Origin: Chrysochromulina parva
Lineage: Eukaryota > Haptophyta > Prymnesiales > Chrysochromulinaceae
DNA: 17,218 nt
Direction of reading: 5' to 3'
Assembly (NCBI GenBank): GCA_002887195.1
Contig: PJAB01001108.1
Coordinates: 1-17,218, forward strand
The notes under the pieces: model-generated
The model's database searches: none
Told to the model about the DNA's origin: nothing
What the model saw: the letters and a program-made list of their open reading frames with translations, nothing else
Made by a program: the position numbers and the translations under genes
Shown here: positions 1 to 9,500 of the stretch, piece by piece
Layout of the letters: the number at the start of each line of letters is the position of its first letter
Numbering within the stretch: the stretch's first letter is position 1

Positions 1-246
1 GCCCGGGCACGCGGGCGCGAAGAGCTCCGGGCGAAATTTGGGCCTCGCCTTGGCCTTGTCGGCATGCAGCACGTTGCACGACTCTCGCATGATGCCGCTC
101 GGCAGTGGCCGGCAGCGGTAAGCCGCGTGCTGAGGCTGCGTGCAGCCACCGCAGTACTCGCGTGCGCGTAATGGGTCGAAGCGTGCATCGACATCGCCGA
201 GGAGCGCGCACGCATTCTCGCAGATGGGGAGGCACGCGTGGGACAT
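1..246 (-). CDS. Cys-rich protein fragment, runs off the left edge
   Basis: Read on the minus strand, an ATG at 246-244 opens 82 codons without a stop up to the window edge, so the 3' part is missing. An in-frame TGA at 291-289 lies just upstream, which makes 246 the first possible ATG of this frame. The peptide begins MSHACLPICENAC and has eight cysteines, at about residues 5, 9, 13, 32, 35, 45, 57 and 80, including a CGGC pair. The spacing suggests a disulfide-bonded or metal-binding module, but I do not recognise a family. No signal peptide is evident at the chosen start. It diverges from the PDI-like gene across an AT-richer gap, a normal arrangement for this window, which adds some support. 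It could still be a chance open frame, since GC-rich DNA has few stops. Confidence 0.4.
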   Translation of the reverse strand, partial: MSHACLPICENACALLGDVDARFDPLRAREYCGGCTQPQHAAYRCRPLPSGIMRESCNVLHADKAKARPKFRPELFAPACPG

Positions 247-453
247 GGATTTCGGTGTGACGACTGTGCTGTGAATGTTATACTGTACTCAACAGATTAT
301 TATACGTGCTTGTATTCTTACGGTACATGTAATGTGCGTACTTTTGGTTCCTTCAACTTCTCGCCGACAACGCGGGCAAGCGCTCACGTGTCGGCGGAGA
401 GGCTTTGGCGCTGCGCGCCGCGCGCTCGCTCGTGTGGGCCCGCGTCCGTCGCG
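247..453. promoter_or_regulatory. divergent promoter region
   Basis: The 207 bases between the Cys-rich ORF (minus) and the PDI-like gene (plus) include a clearly AT-richer stretch at about 270-360. Within it TATTATACG (plus, about 296-304) and, on the minus strand, TATAAC (about 283-278) are weak TATA-like matches. A palindromic CACGTG (385-390) is a possible bHLH/bZIP G-box about 65 bases before the plus-strand ATG. Shared control of both genes is inferred from the layout. Confidence 0.4.
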
Positions 454-1719
454 ATGCATACGCCACGACTTGCGCTCCTCGTACTCTCTGTTCTATGCAC
501 GGCTCTCAGTGCGTTTGAAAGCTCGACCGTCTCCGCCGACGGGAAAGTCGTGGAGCAGCCGCTGATCGTCGAATTGCACAAGAACAACTTTGATGCCGCA
601 CTCAAGGAGCATGACGAGGTTCTGGTGCACTTCTACGCGCCCTGGAGCAAGCGGTGTGAGACCATGCGGCCATACATGGAAGCAGTCGCGCGTGACGAGA
701 CTTGGGGCTCGCGCATGATGCATGCACGCAGCGACATTTCGGATCCGGATGGCCACACGAGCTACATCGAGCTGCACGGCGTGCTCAAGCTGCCGACGAT
801 CGTGCTCTTCCGCAACGGGCACGCCTACCAGTGGCCGCTGGACAGTGAGCTCACGCACGACAGCGTAGTCAAATGGCTTCAGAAGGTCACCGAGCAGCCG
901 ATGCAGCCGCGTCCCGCAAAGGACTTTCATGCCAAACTCCACGGTCCCGTCGACATGGAGGAGATGATTGCGAACAGGGCAAAGCGCGAGGCCGATCAGC
1001 GCGAAGCGCTCATAGACCTGAACGGCGAGGAGGCCGTTCAGAAATTTGAGGCGGCGGCGGCGGCGGGGGCGGGGGCGGCGGGGGGGGCCAAGTCTACCGT
1101 CGCCGGGCAGCCGACGGCCGATGGCGGCTACAAACCCAATGTCAAGGCCTCGGCGATGCGCCGGGCGCAGGAACGAGGAGCCGAAGCGGCGCCAGCAGCC
1201 GAGGCAGAGGCGGCCGAGGACGAGGGGGAGCGAGCCGGTCGGCGCCTCGGCGAGATTAAATCTGACGAGGAGCAGCTCGCGGCCCAAGAGACGGACGCGG
1301 AGGCCGGGATGGCGGCGGACGCGGCATCGGAGACGTGGCGGAAGGAGGGCTTCATTTGCGCAGCGCTGGACGCGAGTGCGAGCGTGAGCGACGGCTCGTT
1401 TGAAAAGACAGTGATGGACAAGTCCAAGGACGTCTTTGTCCTCTTTTACAAGCCGTCGGCTCCCTTTTGTGAAGGGGCGGGTGCCGAGTACGGTGGATAC
1501 GCGGCCGAGCTCGTCGAGGCGGACACGTCCACGGTGGTGGCGCTGCGCATGGATCTGACGTTCAACAAGTCCCCCTTTGTCTTTGAAGACAGCGAGCTGC
1601 CTGTGGTCATGCTCTTCCCCGCCAAGGACAAGCGTCCTCTGGAGTTCGATGAGAAGCTCACCAGAGGGGCGCTGCACAACTTCGCGGCCAACAACGGCGG
1701 AAACGCTCATCCTGACTAG
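454..1719 (+). CDS. secretory thioredoxin-fold protein, PDI-like with degenerate active sites
   Basis: This encodes 421 residues. I chose the ATG at 454 because it begins a clear signal peptide (MHTPRLALLVLSVLCTALSA, residues 1-20); the same frame is open upstream only from a GTG at 238. The first thioredoxin domain (about 35-148) has FYAPWSKRC at 60-68, where the usual first Cys of CxxC is Ser65 and Cys68 remains, and a cis-Pro loop KLPT at 112-115. A low-complexity, Ala/Glu-rich linker with possible coiled coil follows (about 165-295). A second domain (about 300-412) has YKPSAPFC at 332-339, again with only the C-terminal Cys339, and the cis-Pro loop ELP at 381-383. PDI-family proteins act on disulfides in the ER. 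Having lost both dithiol pairs, this one probably cannot act as a classical oxidase, but could bind substrate or form mixed disulfides. The C-terminus (AHPD) is not a KDEL/HDEL signal, so the final location is open. The frame is uninterrupted and no intron is needed. Confidence 0.85.
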   Translation: MHTPRLALLVLSVLCTALSAFESSTVSADGKVVEQPLIVELHKNNFDAALKEHDEVLVHFYAPWSKRCETMRPYMEAVARDETWGSRMMHARSDISDPDGHTSYIELHGVLKLPTIVLFRNGHAYQWPLDSELTHDSVVKWLQKVTEQPMQPRPAKDFHAKLHGPVDMEEMIANRAKREADQREALIDLNGEEAVQKFEAAAAAGAGAAGGAKSTVAGQPTADGGYKPNVKASAMRRAQERGAEAAPAAEAEAAEDEGERAGRRLGEIKSDEEQLAAQETDAEAGMAADAASETWRKEGFICAALDASASVSDGSFEKTVMDKSKDVFVLFYKPSAPFCEGAGAEYGGYAAELVEADTSTVVALRMDLTFNKSPFVFEDSELPVVMLFPAKDKRPLEFDEKLTRGALHNFAANNGGNAHPD

Positions 1720-2110
1720 GGTGCAATATATAGCACGCGGGCTGCAGCTGGGCATTGCCTGTGCATGTAGGTGGAACATCCATGGAAGTCTACGTCTACG
1801 AGGGCGCCTTCGCGGTGTGCGGCGCGCGTGCAGCCGGGGCGCTATAGGCATGGCTCGATAGGGCGCTTGCATGGGGGCGAGCTGCGAGGAGGCAGGCGCA
1901 CAGGCAGTGCGGCGCAACGGCGAACGCTGAGGGTCGCCCCCGCGCCGCGATGATGTATATAAAGGGTCGATGCACCCTCGAGCCGTGTCTCTTTCTACAG
2001 TGTATCTTTGCGGTACCCTTTGTTGTTTGCAGGTTGGTTTAGCTGCTTTTAAGGTGACGCTTTTATGGCCCACACGCACCCCGCACGCAGGTCGCACCAG
2101 CCAGTCAGCG
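1720..2110. other. convergent intergenic region with a TATA-like element
   Basis: These 391 bases lie between the 3' ends of the PDI-like gene (plus) and the methyltransferase (minus), so mainly 3' UTR is expected. They hold TATATAAA at 1956-1963 (plus strand) and a CAATATATA stretch near 1724-1732. Beyond the TATA-like site is a T-rich, pyrimidine-rich stretch (about 1975-2060). No convincing coding frame or known RNA gene was seen; snRNA and tRNA signatures were looked for and not found. Confidence 0.4.
1956..1963 (+). promoter_or_regulatory. TATA-box-like TATATAAA
   Basis: This is a perfect TATA-type octamer on the plus strand, in the gap between two convergent genes. A transcript starting about 30 bases downstream would run antisense to the methyltransferase gene. 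The nearest plus-strand ATG (1970) is too close to serve that start. Function is inferred; an AT-rich 3' UTR is the plain alternative. Confidence 0.25.
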
Positions 2111-3184
2111 CTATCCGCCGCTAGACGGTGCCTGCACTGGCTTCTGCGCCACGAGAGCCGTTTCGATGAAAGCCCACTCATCCACGCGATTCATCTTCGA
2201 GGCGTCGATGCGGCGGATAAGGTCACGCCTCAGTATGCCCTCGTCCACGTCGGCAGTGCCGAACCCAAGGAGATGCGCGCTCGCGAGCATCGTATTGCCA
2301 ATCCGGCGCTGCTCGACTACCTCGAGGCCCGCGCGCTCGAAGAGAGTCCTCGCGCCGTCAAAGGTGTATCGGAAAAAGTCGCCAGGCATTCGGTGGTATG
2401 GCTCCATGAACGGTGCTGTGAAGAAGAGCAGCCCGCCTGGAGCGAGTAGCAGCGCGACGGCCACTGCGGAGTCGAAAGGAGACGAGATGTGTTCGAACAC
2501 CTGGTTGCATATGATGAGGTCGAACCGTGGCCAGCCCGACACATCGACCTCATGCAGACTGTTCAGGTCGGCGACCACCGTCCGTTTCCTGGGGTTGATC
2601 GCCTTGCGGCTAGGTGAGAAGTGGAACGACCACGTGCTGTTCGCCCCGCACGAGGGGATTCGCTTGCTGTAGTGGGGATTGCCCCACTCGAGGCAGGCGG
2701 CATTTGGGCGCACCCGCGATGCGAACGTGTCGAAGAAAAGGTCCATCCCCATGCGCGATAGCACGTCGTCGTTGACGTTGGGCTTGCGGTTCGGCCCGCG
2801 GCCTACTCCCCATGCTGACAGTGGCAGCAGGCCAACCCGATGCATGTTGTTGTGTAGCCGAACGAACATGTCCTCCACTGGCGTGCGGCTATGGTGGTGC
2901 ACCTTCACTGGTGGAAAGCTCCCAAACCCAAACATCTGCAGATCTCGCACGATACGGCGTTCAAGATTAGCGCTCAGCCCAAGCACTCTGCCGAGGGGGC
3001 TTGAAATAGCTGCCGAGAAGGGCCGGCTGTCCTGAGTCGCCGACGCTTCCCGTGACTCTTGTAGCGCCTCCTGCAACTCCCGAGCAGCTACCTTGTCAGC
3101 AGTGCGACTCGCAAGCAGATCTTTCGCAAGAAGGCCAATGGTCACGCCGACAACGAAGGTTGCGGATGACTGATGAATCGCCAC
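2111..3184 (-). CDS. membrane-anchored class I SAM-dependent methyltransferase
   Basis: A 357-residue frame is shown, but its first codon at 3184 is GTG, an in-frame TGA lies at 3196-3194, and the first in-frame ATG is near residue 84. The true start is therefore uncertain. A hydrophobic stretch (SSATFVVGVTIGLLAKDLLA, about residues 6-25) reads as an N-terminal membrane anchor, so I think the frame there is real and the initiating ATG lies in an upstream exon. A CAG just before that segment (3176-3174) could be a splice acceptor. The catalytic part (about 140-345) has a motif I-like LEWG (165-168), VVADLN (203-208), FDLIICNQVFEH (221-232), LLAPGGLLFFTAPF (246-259) and YHRMPGDFFRYT (263-274), the pattern of Methyltransf_11/23-type enzymes. 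These transfer methyl from S-adenosylmethionine; the substrate cannot be told. A single anchor with the catalytic domain behind it would fit the ER or Golgi. The neighbour upstream is divergent. Confidence 0.78.
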   Translation of the reverse strand: MAIHQSSATFVVGVTIGLLAKDLLASRTADKVAARELQEALQESREASATQDSRPFSAAISSPLGRVLGLSANLERRIVRDLQMFGFGSFPPVKVHHHSRTPVEDMFVRLHNNMHRVGLLPLSAWGVGRGPNRKPNVNDDVLSRMGMDLFFDTFASRVRPNAACLEWGNPHYSKRIPSCGANSTWSFHFSPSRKAINPRKRTVVADLNSLHEVDVSGWPRFDLIICNQVFEHISSPFDSAVAVALLLAPGGLLFFTAPFMEPYHRMPGDFFRYTFDGARTLFERAGLEVVEQRRIGNTMLASAHLLGFGTADVDEGILRRDLIRRIDASKMNRVDEWAFIETALVAQKPVQAPSSGG

Positions 3185-3452
3185 ATGTGTACCTCATGCT
3201 TGGGCTTAATTGCTTTGCGAAAGAGCTTGGCCGTCACGAGATACAGTGACGAGATTGGTGCCGCACACTCTATAACGGCCAGCACCGCTCGCCGCGCTAG
3301 GGGTCGCGCAACCGTTCACACGCACCCTTTCCATTCACCCGCCATTATCAATGGTGCCGTGTGCTCTCGCGAGTCTCGCGAGCTTTCACGTCTTCCGGCC
3401 AGCGCATATCCACCAGAAATATTCACCATATACTCGACGCAGCGCGGTCGCC
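3185..3452. promoter_or_regulatory. divergent promoter region
   Basis: This gap separates the methyltransferase (minus) from the small membrane protein (plus). It contains CTATAAC at about 3271-3277 and AT-rich runs near 3418-3432, possible core promoter elements for the plus gene. A missing first exon of the methyltransferase, if it exists, would lie here or further right on the minus strand. Confidence 0.35.
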
Positions 3453-4142
3453 ATGGACGAAGTCAAGTCCTGGTACGATGAGCAACAGGCGCGAGCCATG
3501 GTAGCCGAGGATACGGAAGTGCCAGCGGATCCAGTCCTCAGCTCGGAGCTCGAGAAACCACTCTCAGAGGCTGACTTGTACTTCGTCGGCGAGGACAATG
3601 GCAAGGGCTTCCTGCCCGAGTCCGCCGCGCCCAGGGGCCTGGGTCGCATCTCGACGGCGGCCGAGTTCGTCCGTTTGCAGTTCCTCATCATGCTCGAGGC
3701 TATGGGCCCAATAAAGGTTCTGCGACTCGAGCTACTGCAGGTCGAGTTTCGGCCCATGCAGACGCTTCCGTGGGCGATGCGTCGAAGGCTTGCTGCGGTC
3801 GGGGCGCTGCTGGGACGGGGGACTGCGCCGGTGCGAAATCTGGTCGCGCGGATGAGGGCGCGGCTGCTGCTGCTCTGGCTGGAGCTGCGCCAGCTGGAGC
3901 TGCGCAGCAGATTGGTTCTCCTGACCAGCTACCGCCGCTGGCTTGTGGGCAGCTTCTTGGTGGGCCTCGCCTCGGGGCTTGCTGCGGTGCTCGTGGCGCC
4001 CACACTGCCGCCGTGGAGCGTGCGCGGCGCGGTGGGCGATGCATGGCGCTGGGCGACGAACCTGCTTCTCCTTGCATGGGCGGTGGCCAAGCTCAGCGCG
4101 GCGCGCTTGGTCCTTAAGTTTGTGGGCGCACCCTCAGCGTAG
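3453..4142 (+). CDS. hypothetical two-TM membrane protein
   Basis: This encodes 229 residues from the ATG at 3453, whose context GCCATGG is a strong Kozak match. An in-frame ATG at 3351 would add 34 residues but has a weak context and gives no signal peptide, so I prefer 3453. The N-terminal third (1-60) is acidic and soluble. The middle (about 68-160) is a Leu/Arg-rich amphipathic helical region with regular LELRQLELR-like spacing. Two hydrophobic segments follow, at about 163-182 and 199-219, joined by a short loop with Pro and Trp. The topology suggests a hairpin anchor with the long N-terminus in the cytosol. I do not recognise a family. It is divergent from the methyltransferase and convergent with the giant multidomain gene. 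Confidence 0.6.
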   Translation: MDEVKSWYDEQQARAMVAEDTEVPADPVLSSELEKPLSEADLYFVGEDNGKGFLPESAAPRGLGRISTAAEFVRLQFLIMLEAMGPIKVLRLELLQVEFRPMQTLPWAMRRRLAAVGALLGRGTAPVRNLVARMRARLLLLWLELRQLELRSRLVLLTSYRRWLVGSFLVGLASGLAAVLVAPTLPPWSVRGAVGDAWRWATNLLLLAWAVAKLSAARLVLKFVGAPSA

Positions 4143-4545
4143 CGGTGCCGATCGCGTAGCGGAGCCACCGGGCAGGTGTGAGATGGACGCACGCCGGACG
4201 CGTGGGTGACTCGTCACTGTGTCGAGCCGTCGAATGTGCGGCGTGTGGCCATGCGTGTGGCTCGGCTGCCGCGGGTGCCCCCACAGCCCCACAGGACGAG
4301 CCTGGCGCGGTGCCGGTGGCGGGGTACGGAGGTCTGGCCTGCTTGCGGGTGTTGTCTTTCGGTTCGAACATGCAACGTACTTAACGGCTATTCACGTCAA
4401 TTCACACAGCGCACGCGGCAACGTACAAAGGAGAATCCGAACTCTCTCCGCGCGGTATCGCGGCAACGACCAACAGTACGGTACGTACATCCGGTCTACG
4501 GCTCGGTACTCTAACTCGTAGCTCTCATGGGCACCGTGGTGGACA
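4143..4545. other. convergent intergenic region, no gene seen
   Basis: These 403 bases lie between two convergent 3' ends. The right part (about 4375-4520) is less GC-rich and holds several GTAC-containing words, including the overlapping palindromic GTACGGTACGTAC near 4476-4490. A GGTTCGAAC near 4361 resembles a tRNA B box but no tRNA fold surrounds it. No coding frame with recognisable content was seen. Confidence 0.4.
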
Positions 4546-6523
4546 CTAGTATGGGCACTTCCAGTACGCTGTATTGGGCGGCGGCATGCCCGGTGGCGCC
4601 ATGCGCTTCTGCGGCGGCGGCGGCGGCGGCGGCCTCTGCTGCTGCTGTGGAGGCTGCTGCTGCTGCTGCTGGTCTTGCTGCTGCTGCTGCTGCTGCGGCG
4701 GCGGCGGCCTGTGCTGCTGCTGTGGAGGCTGCTGTTGGTGGTTGTCTTGCTGCTGCTGCTGCGGCTGCTGCTGCTGCTGCTGCGGCGGCGGCGGCGGCGG
4801 CGGCGGCTGGTTTGGGTGCATCTGGCTCAGACGAAGCGCTTGAAGTGGCCAGCCGATCGGGTGCGCATAGCCACACCAGTTCTTGTTGCATGAAAAGCCT
4901 TCGCGGCATGGGTGAGCGTCATACTTACTCCCGGCCATCCAGCTAGGCGCCGCAGCCGCCGACGACGGCGCGCTGGGCGATGGTTGCGACATGCCAAACG
5001 GTTGCATGCCATTTCGTGGCCTACCATCGGCGCACATGCCCAGAATGCCCAGTGACGGCAGGCCAAGGGAGCGAACGAGGGAGCGTGGGCCACCGGCGTG
5101 CGCGGGCGGCGGTGGCGGCGGCGGTGGCGCGGTGGCTGCGCGAGGCGGGGTTGGAGGCGGAGGCCGTCCTGGCGCCGCATTTGACATTGGAGCAGAGGGC
5201 ATATCTCGCTTTGGCTGAAGGATGACCCGCCACTCCGTTGAGCCGCTCGCGACCACAGCCAGCCCATCGACGCTGCCGATCCACTTCTTGGCTCCACCTC
5301 CGTTCTTGAGCACTTCCCTAGCAGTTGGATGCAGCTTGTACAATTCGATGCAGACGGAAGAGAGGAGAAGCGTGCCGCCACTGGCTTTCACGATTGAGAG
5401 GGCGACATCCGTCAACGATCCCGTCAGATTGGGGGGCGTCAGAAATGCAGGCCGAGGTGGCGGCGGGAGCGAAGAGCCATCAGCCGGCGCACGCGGTGTT
5501 GGGGTCGGAAGCGAAGACAATAAAGCATCAGCCTCTGCCTCCGCCTTCTTTCGTGCCCAGTCGTCGTCCTCGTCGGCCTGGCACTCTTCGGCGAGCTCGC
5601 GAGGACACCTATCATCGCCATCCACTCTCCAGGGATCGGCGCAATGGCTGGGCGCCGGCTCCGCGTCCGTTTGCGTCGATTGGCGCGATATGATCGGAGC
5701 AGCCATCGTCGGTGTCGGCTGCGTCGGCCGCGTCGGCTCGGGCATGCGACTCATCCCGAGGGGTGAGTGGCCGCACGCCACGGCTAATCGCACGAGGGCA
5801 TCGCCGCTCGGGGTGTGTTTGGATTTTGGTGCGCCCCCGTGTTGCGCGAGCGCGGAGCCTGCCACCTGGTTGCGTTTAGTCTTCGTGAGACCGCCGCTGC
5901 TGCTCGTCGCCGCGGCACTGGCGGAGGTTGTCGGCAGCGAGTGCAGCGAGGGCAGCGGCTCCGGGGGAGGGGCGCCGTGAGCGAGGGCAGCTCCGGGGAC
6001 GGCGTGTGCCGAGCGCCGAGTGCGCAGCTGTGCAGCCTCGAGGAGCGTGAGCGGCGTTAGGGCGCCCTCTCGCATCGCCTCGAGCGCACGCGCCATCTCG
6101 AGCGGTTCGAGGGGCCGGTCCGAGCATGTGCTCACCTCGACCTGGAGCGCGCCCACGCCCGCCGAGAGCACTCGGAGGCCGGCCGAGGGCATGTAACGTG
6201 CTGCCCCTCGCACTGTGAGAACGGCGCCGCTCACATCGACGATCTCGACGACGGTGTAGATGGCCGGGAGGGTAGGCGTCGGCTGGCGAGTGAGCAGGCG
6301 AACGAGCAATCCCAAGCTGCTCTCGAGGGTATTACGCTGACGCAGCGCCTGCAGCTGCATGCGCCCGATGTGGATGCAGCGCAGCCAGCCGTATGCCTCG
6401 GCCACCGGCAATGACCAAACCAGCTCCAGACCGGTGCCCACTGCCGCCGCCGAGCCTGCGGTAGCCTTCTCCTTCTCCTCCTCTGCCTCCGCCTCCGCCT
6501 CCGCCGCCGCTGCCGCTGCCGCT

Positions 6524-6561
<38 letters not shown>

Positions 6562-9500
6562 CGCCGCTGCCGCCGCCGCCGCCGCCGCCGCCATTGCGTC
6601 GGCGCATCGAGAGTCGGCGGTGGCACCGATCGCGGCGGCCATGGCAGCAGCTGCGGGGGCGGCTGGGGGGGCGGCTGGGGGGGCGGCTGGGGGGGCGATT
6701 TCGGGGCTGGATGTGCGGCGGTGTGGGCTGCGTCGTGGGCTGTGGGAGGCGCTGTGGCGTCGATGGCTGCGCGAGCGTCGGTACGAGTCACGCTCTCGCG
6801 AGCACGAGCGACGGCGGCGGGGCGAGCGCGAGCGGCGCCGGGGTGAGCGCGAGCGGCGCCGGGGTGAGCGCGAGCGGCGGCTCGGCGAGCGCGAGCGATG
6901 CCGCGGTGAGCGCGAGCGGCGGCGGGGCGAGCGCGAGTAGCGGCTCGCTGATCGAGAGCGGCGGGGCGATTGCGAGCAATGTTGCCGGCGCTCGCGGCGG
7001 CCCTCACGCTCACGGCTGCGTTCACGCCCACGCTTACGGCAGCGCGAGCTGGAGTGCGAGCGGTCGCTGGAGCGGGATCGGGATCGGGAGCGGGCGCGGT
7101 CGCGCGAGCGGGAGCGGGAGCGGGAGCGGGAGCGGGAGCGGGAGCGGGAGCGGGAGCAGGAGCGGGAGCGGGAGCAGGAGCGGGAGGGGTCGCGCCTTGC
7201 GGCAGTGCGCCCCTCGCGCTCATCGCGGCGGCCGCGCCCGGCAGAAGCCATGCATCTCTCTTTGAACGGTTTCACGCGGACGGCAAACGAGCATGAGCCC
7301 GATGGAGACGGGAGCTCTTCGATGACTTGCTTGGGCATAGCTAGTGCACGTGCCGCTGCCTCGGGCGTCTTCCACTCGACGAAAGCAGCGTTTCCTCGCA
7401 CCTTCAAGCTCACGACGGCGCCGAAACGCCCAAAGTGACGAGACAGCGCCGTCTCGGCACGCGTTTGCTCACTCTTGCTCATCGTGCCCATCTTGGGCAG
7501 CACGACGAATGCCTTGCGTGAGGTGGCGGAAGGAAGGGGCAAACCGCTACATTCGCTGCTCGAGCCAACCGCAGCTGCCGCATCCCTGGCGCCGCCGAGG
7601 GCCTCCTGCTCGACGGCGCCCTTGGCGCGCTTGGCGCACTCGCCTCGCTGCGACCGGGTACTAGTGCGCCATGCCAATTCCGCAACCGCCAACTTCGACG
7701 ACTTTGGCGAGTTGCCTTTCGAGGCTCTCTCCTCGCCTGCAGCCGCCTGGTGGCGTCTGGTTGCCTCGGGTTGCCCCTGATGGACCAGCCTCTCCTCGCC
7801 TGCAGCCGCCTCAAGCATAGGCGGCGGGGTGGGCGTGCGAGAGCGCTTCATTCTGACAAAAAGCGTCGGGGCGGCGGCCGGAGTGTTAGCGGCTCCAGCA
7901 CGTGACAAAGCAGTGGCGGAGGTGGCCGTGCCAACGGTTGGGTCCGCGGCAGCTGCGACAGCCGCGATGGCGGCGCTTTGGTTGGCACTCTGGCTGGCAC
8001 GGCGGCGCGATGGGATGAGAGGTATGTCGTCCTCGTCTGACGAGTCATCGAGCCTCGCGCCGTTCGGTGAAGGCGCCCCTATCTCGTTAGGGGGGTATAT
8101 GAGAGGTATGGGGGCCGGTGAAGGGGCCACCCTCTTCGAGGAAGGGGCCTCCGCCGCCATTGCACGTGCCAGCGCCACAGCCGCCTCGACGGCGGTCCGA
8201 TAAAATCCGAGCTCGCGCCGCCGGTAGCGCGCTCGGTAACGTTGGCTGGTCTTGAGCCAGCAGACACCCAGGTAACCACTACGGTTGCCAGGAGCGAGGT
8301 GAAGAGAGAACCCCTCGGCCACTGTCGGCAGCGCGGTGGCCCCCGCCGTCACGTCCCCCTCGCCCATCTTCTCGTCCTCCCCCTCGTCCTCCACCTCGTC
8401 CTCCACCTCGTCTTCAACCTCGTCCTCAACCTCGTCCTCCTCGTACACCTCCGCCTCCTCGACTACCGCTTCCTCGATGTTCGCCTCCTCGACCTCCGCC
8501 GCCTCCTCGGCTTCCGCCTTGCGCGTGTTGCTGGCGAATGGGCTCTGGCGAACGGCTTTGAAGACGTCAAAGAGAGCGAGAAACTTGGCTGCGTGCCCGG
8601 CCTTCATGCTACACTCGACGAGCATGCTCTCGAGCTCGCGCTTGCCCACAGTGAAGAGGTAGGGAACAGTCCATCCCTTCTCCTCAAACGCGGCCCTGTA
8701 GGCCTCGGAGCGGCAGGCACGCATCAACTCGGCGATGGTAGGCTCGGCCAGCGTGGGCTCGGCCAGCGTGGGCTCGGCGAGGGTGGGCTTGGCGAGGGTA
8801 GGCTCGGCGAGGGTGGGCTCGGCGAGGGTGGGCTTGGCGAGGGTGGGCTTGGCGAGGGTGGGCTTGGCGAGGGTGGGCTTGGCGAGGGTGGGCTCGTCCG
8901 GAAGAGCGCCGGCGTCAGGCGGCAGCGGTGCCGACGCTGGCGCACCCTTGTGCGTGGTGCCCGCACTGGAGAGGGCGAGGGCATACTTGAGGGCTTGCCT
9001 CTCACCAAGACGGCGCTCGACCGCTCCGATGGGGCCGCCCTTCACTGCCTCGGCCAGTGCAGCCCCGTGCGAGGAGCCACAACCACCGCCGCCGCCGGCG
9101 CTCGCGCCCGCTGCGACAGGCACAGCTGCAGGTGGCTCCTCGGATTCACTCGGTGGCGGTAACGGATGGGCGGCATTGTACTCGGCGACGAGCTCGGCAT
9201 CGATATTCTTGGCTGGCTCCCATGTCTGGTGCTCAGCCGGCCAGCCGCGCCAGCTCACCAGGTACTCAGTCCGCTTGTACCGTCCGATCCGCCGGTCGAG
9301 CAGTGCCTCCACTTCCCACAGATCCCCATCCACGTGGCCCGTGCGAGACACAAAGTTCACGGGCGCTCCTGGCGGCAGCTTCGGAGGGCGCGGCGGGCGT
9401 GGCCCGCCTGTCGCGGCCGCGCGCGGCAGCGGTGGCGGCAGCGGTGGCGGCAGCGGCGGGTGGTCGATGCGTGCCACGTGGTCGCGCCGGCGTGGGCCGT

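Noticed and set aside
493..2181. 562-codon minus-strand open frame over the PDI-like gene
   Set aside because: It is Arg/Leu-rich without domain content and lies antisense to a gene with a clear signal peptide and two thioredoxin folds; GC-rich third positions leave such shadow frames open.
3351..3452. longer start for the two-TM protein
   Set aside because: The ATG at 3351 has a poor context and its 34 residues look like translated 5' UTR; the ATG at 3453 has a strong context.
4355..4380. tRNA B-box-like GGTTCGAAC
   Set aside because: No matching A box, acceptor stem or cloverleaf can be built around it.
6709..8893. tandem repeats considered as a CRISPR or satellite array
   Set aside because: Units are short, lack unique spacers and stay in frame with the coding strand, so they are coding low-complexity repeats.
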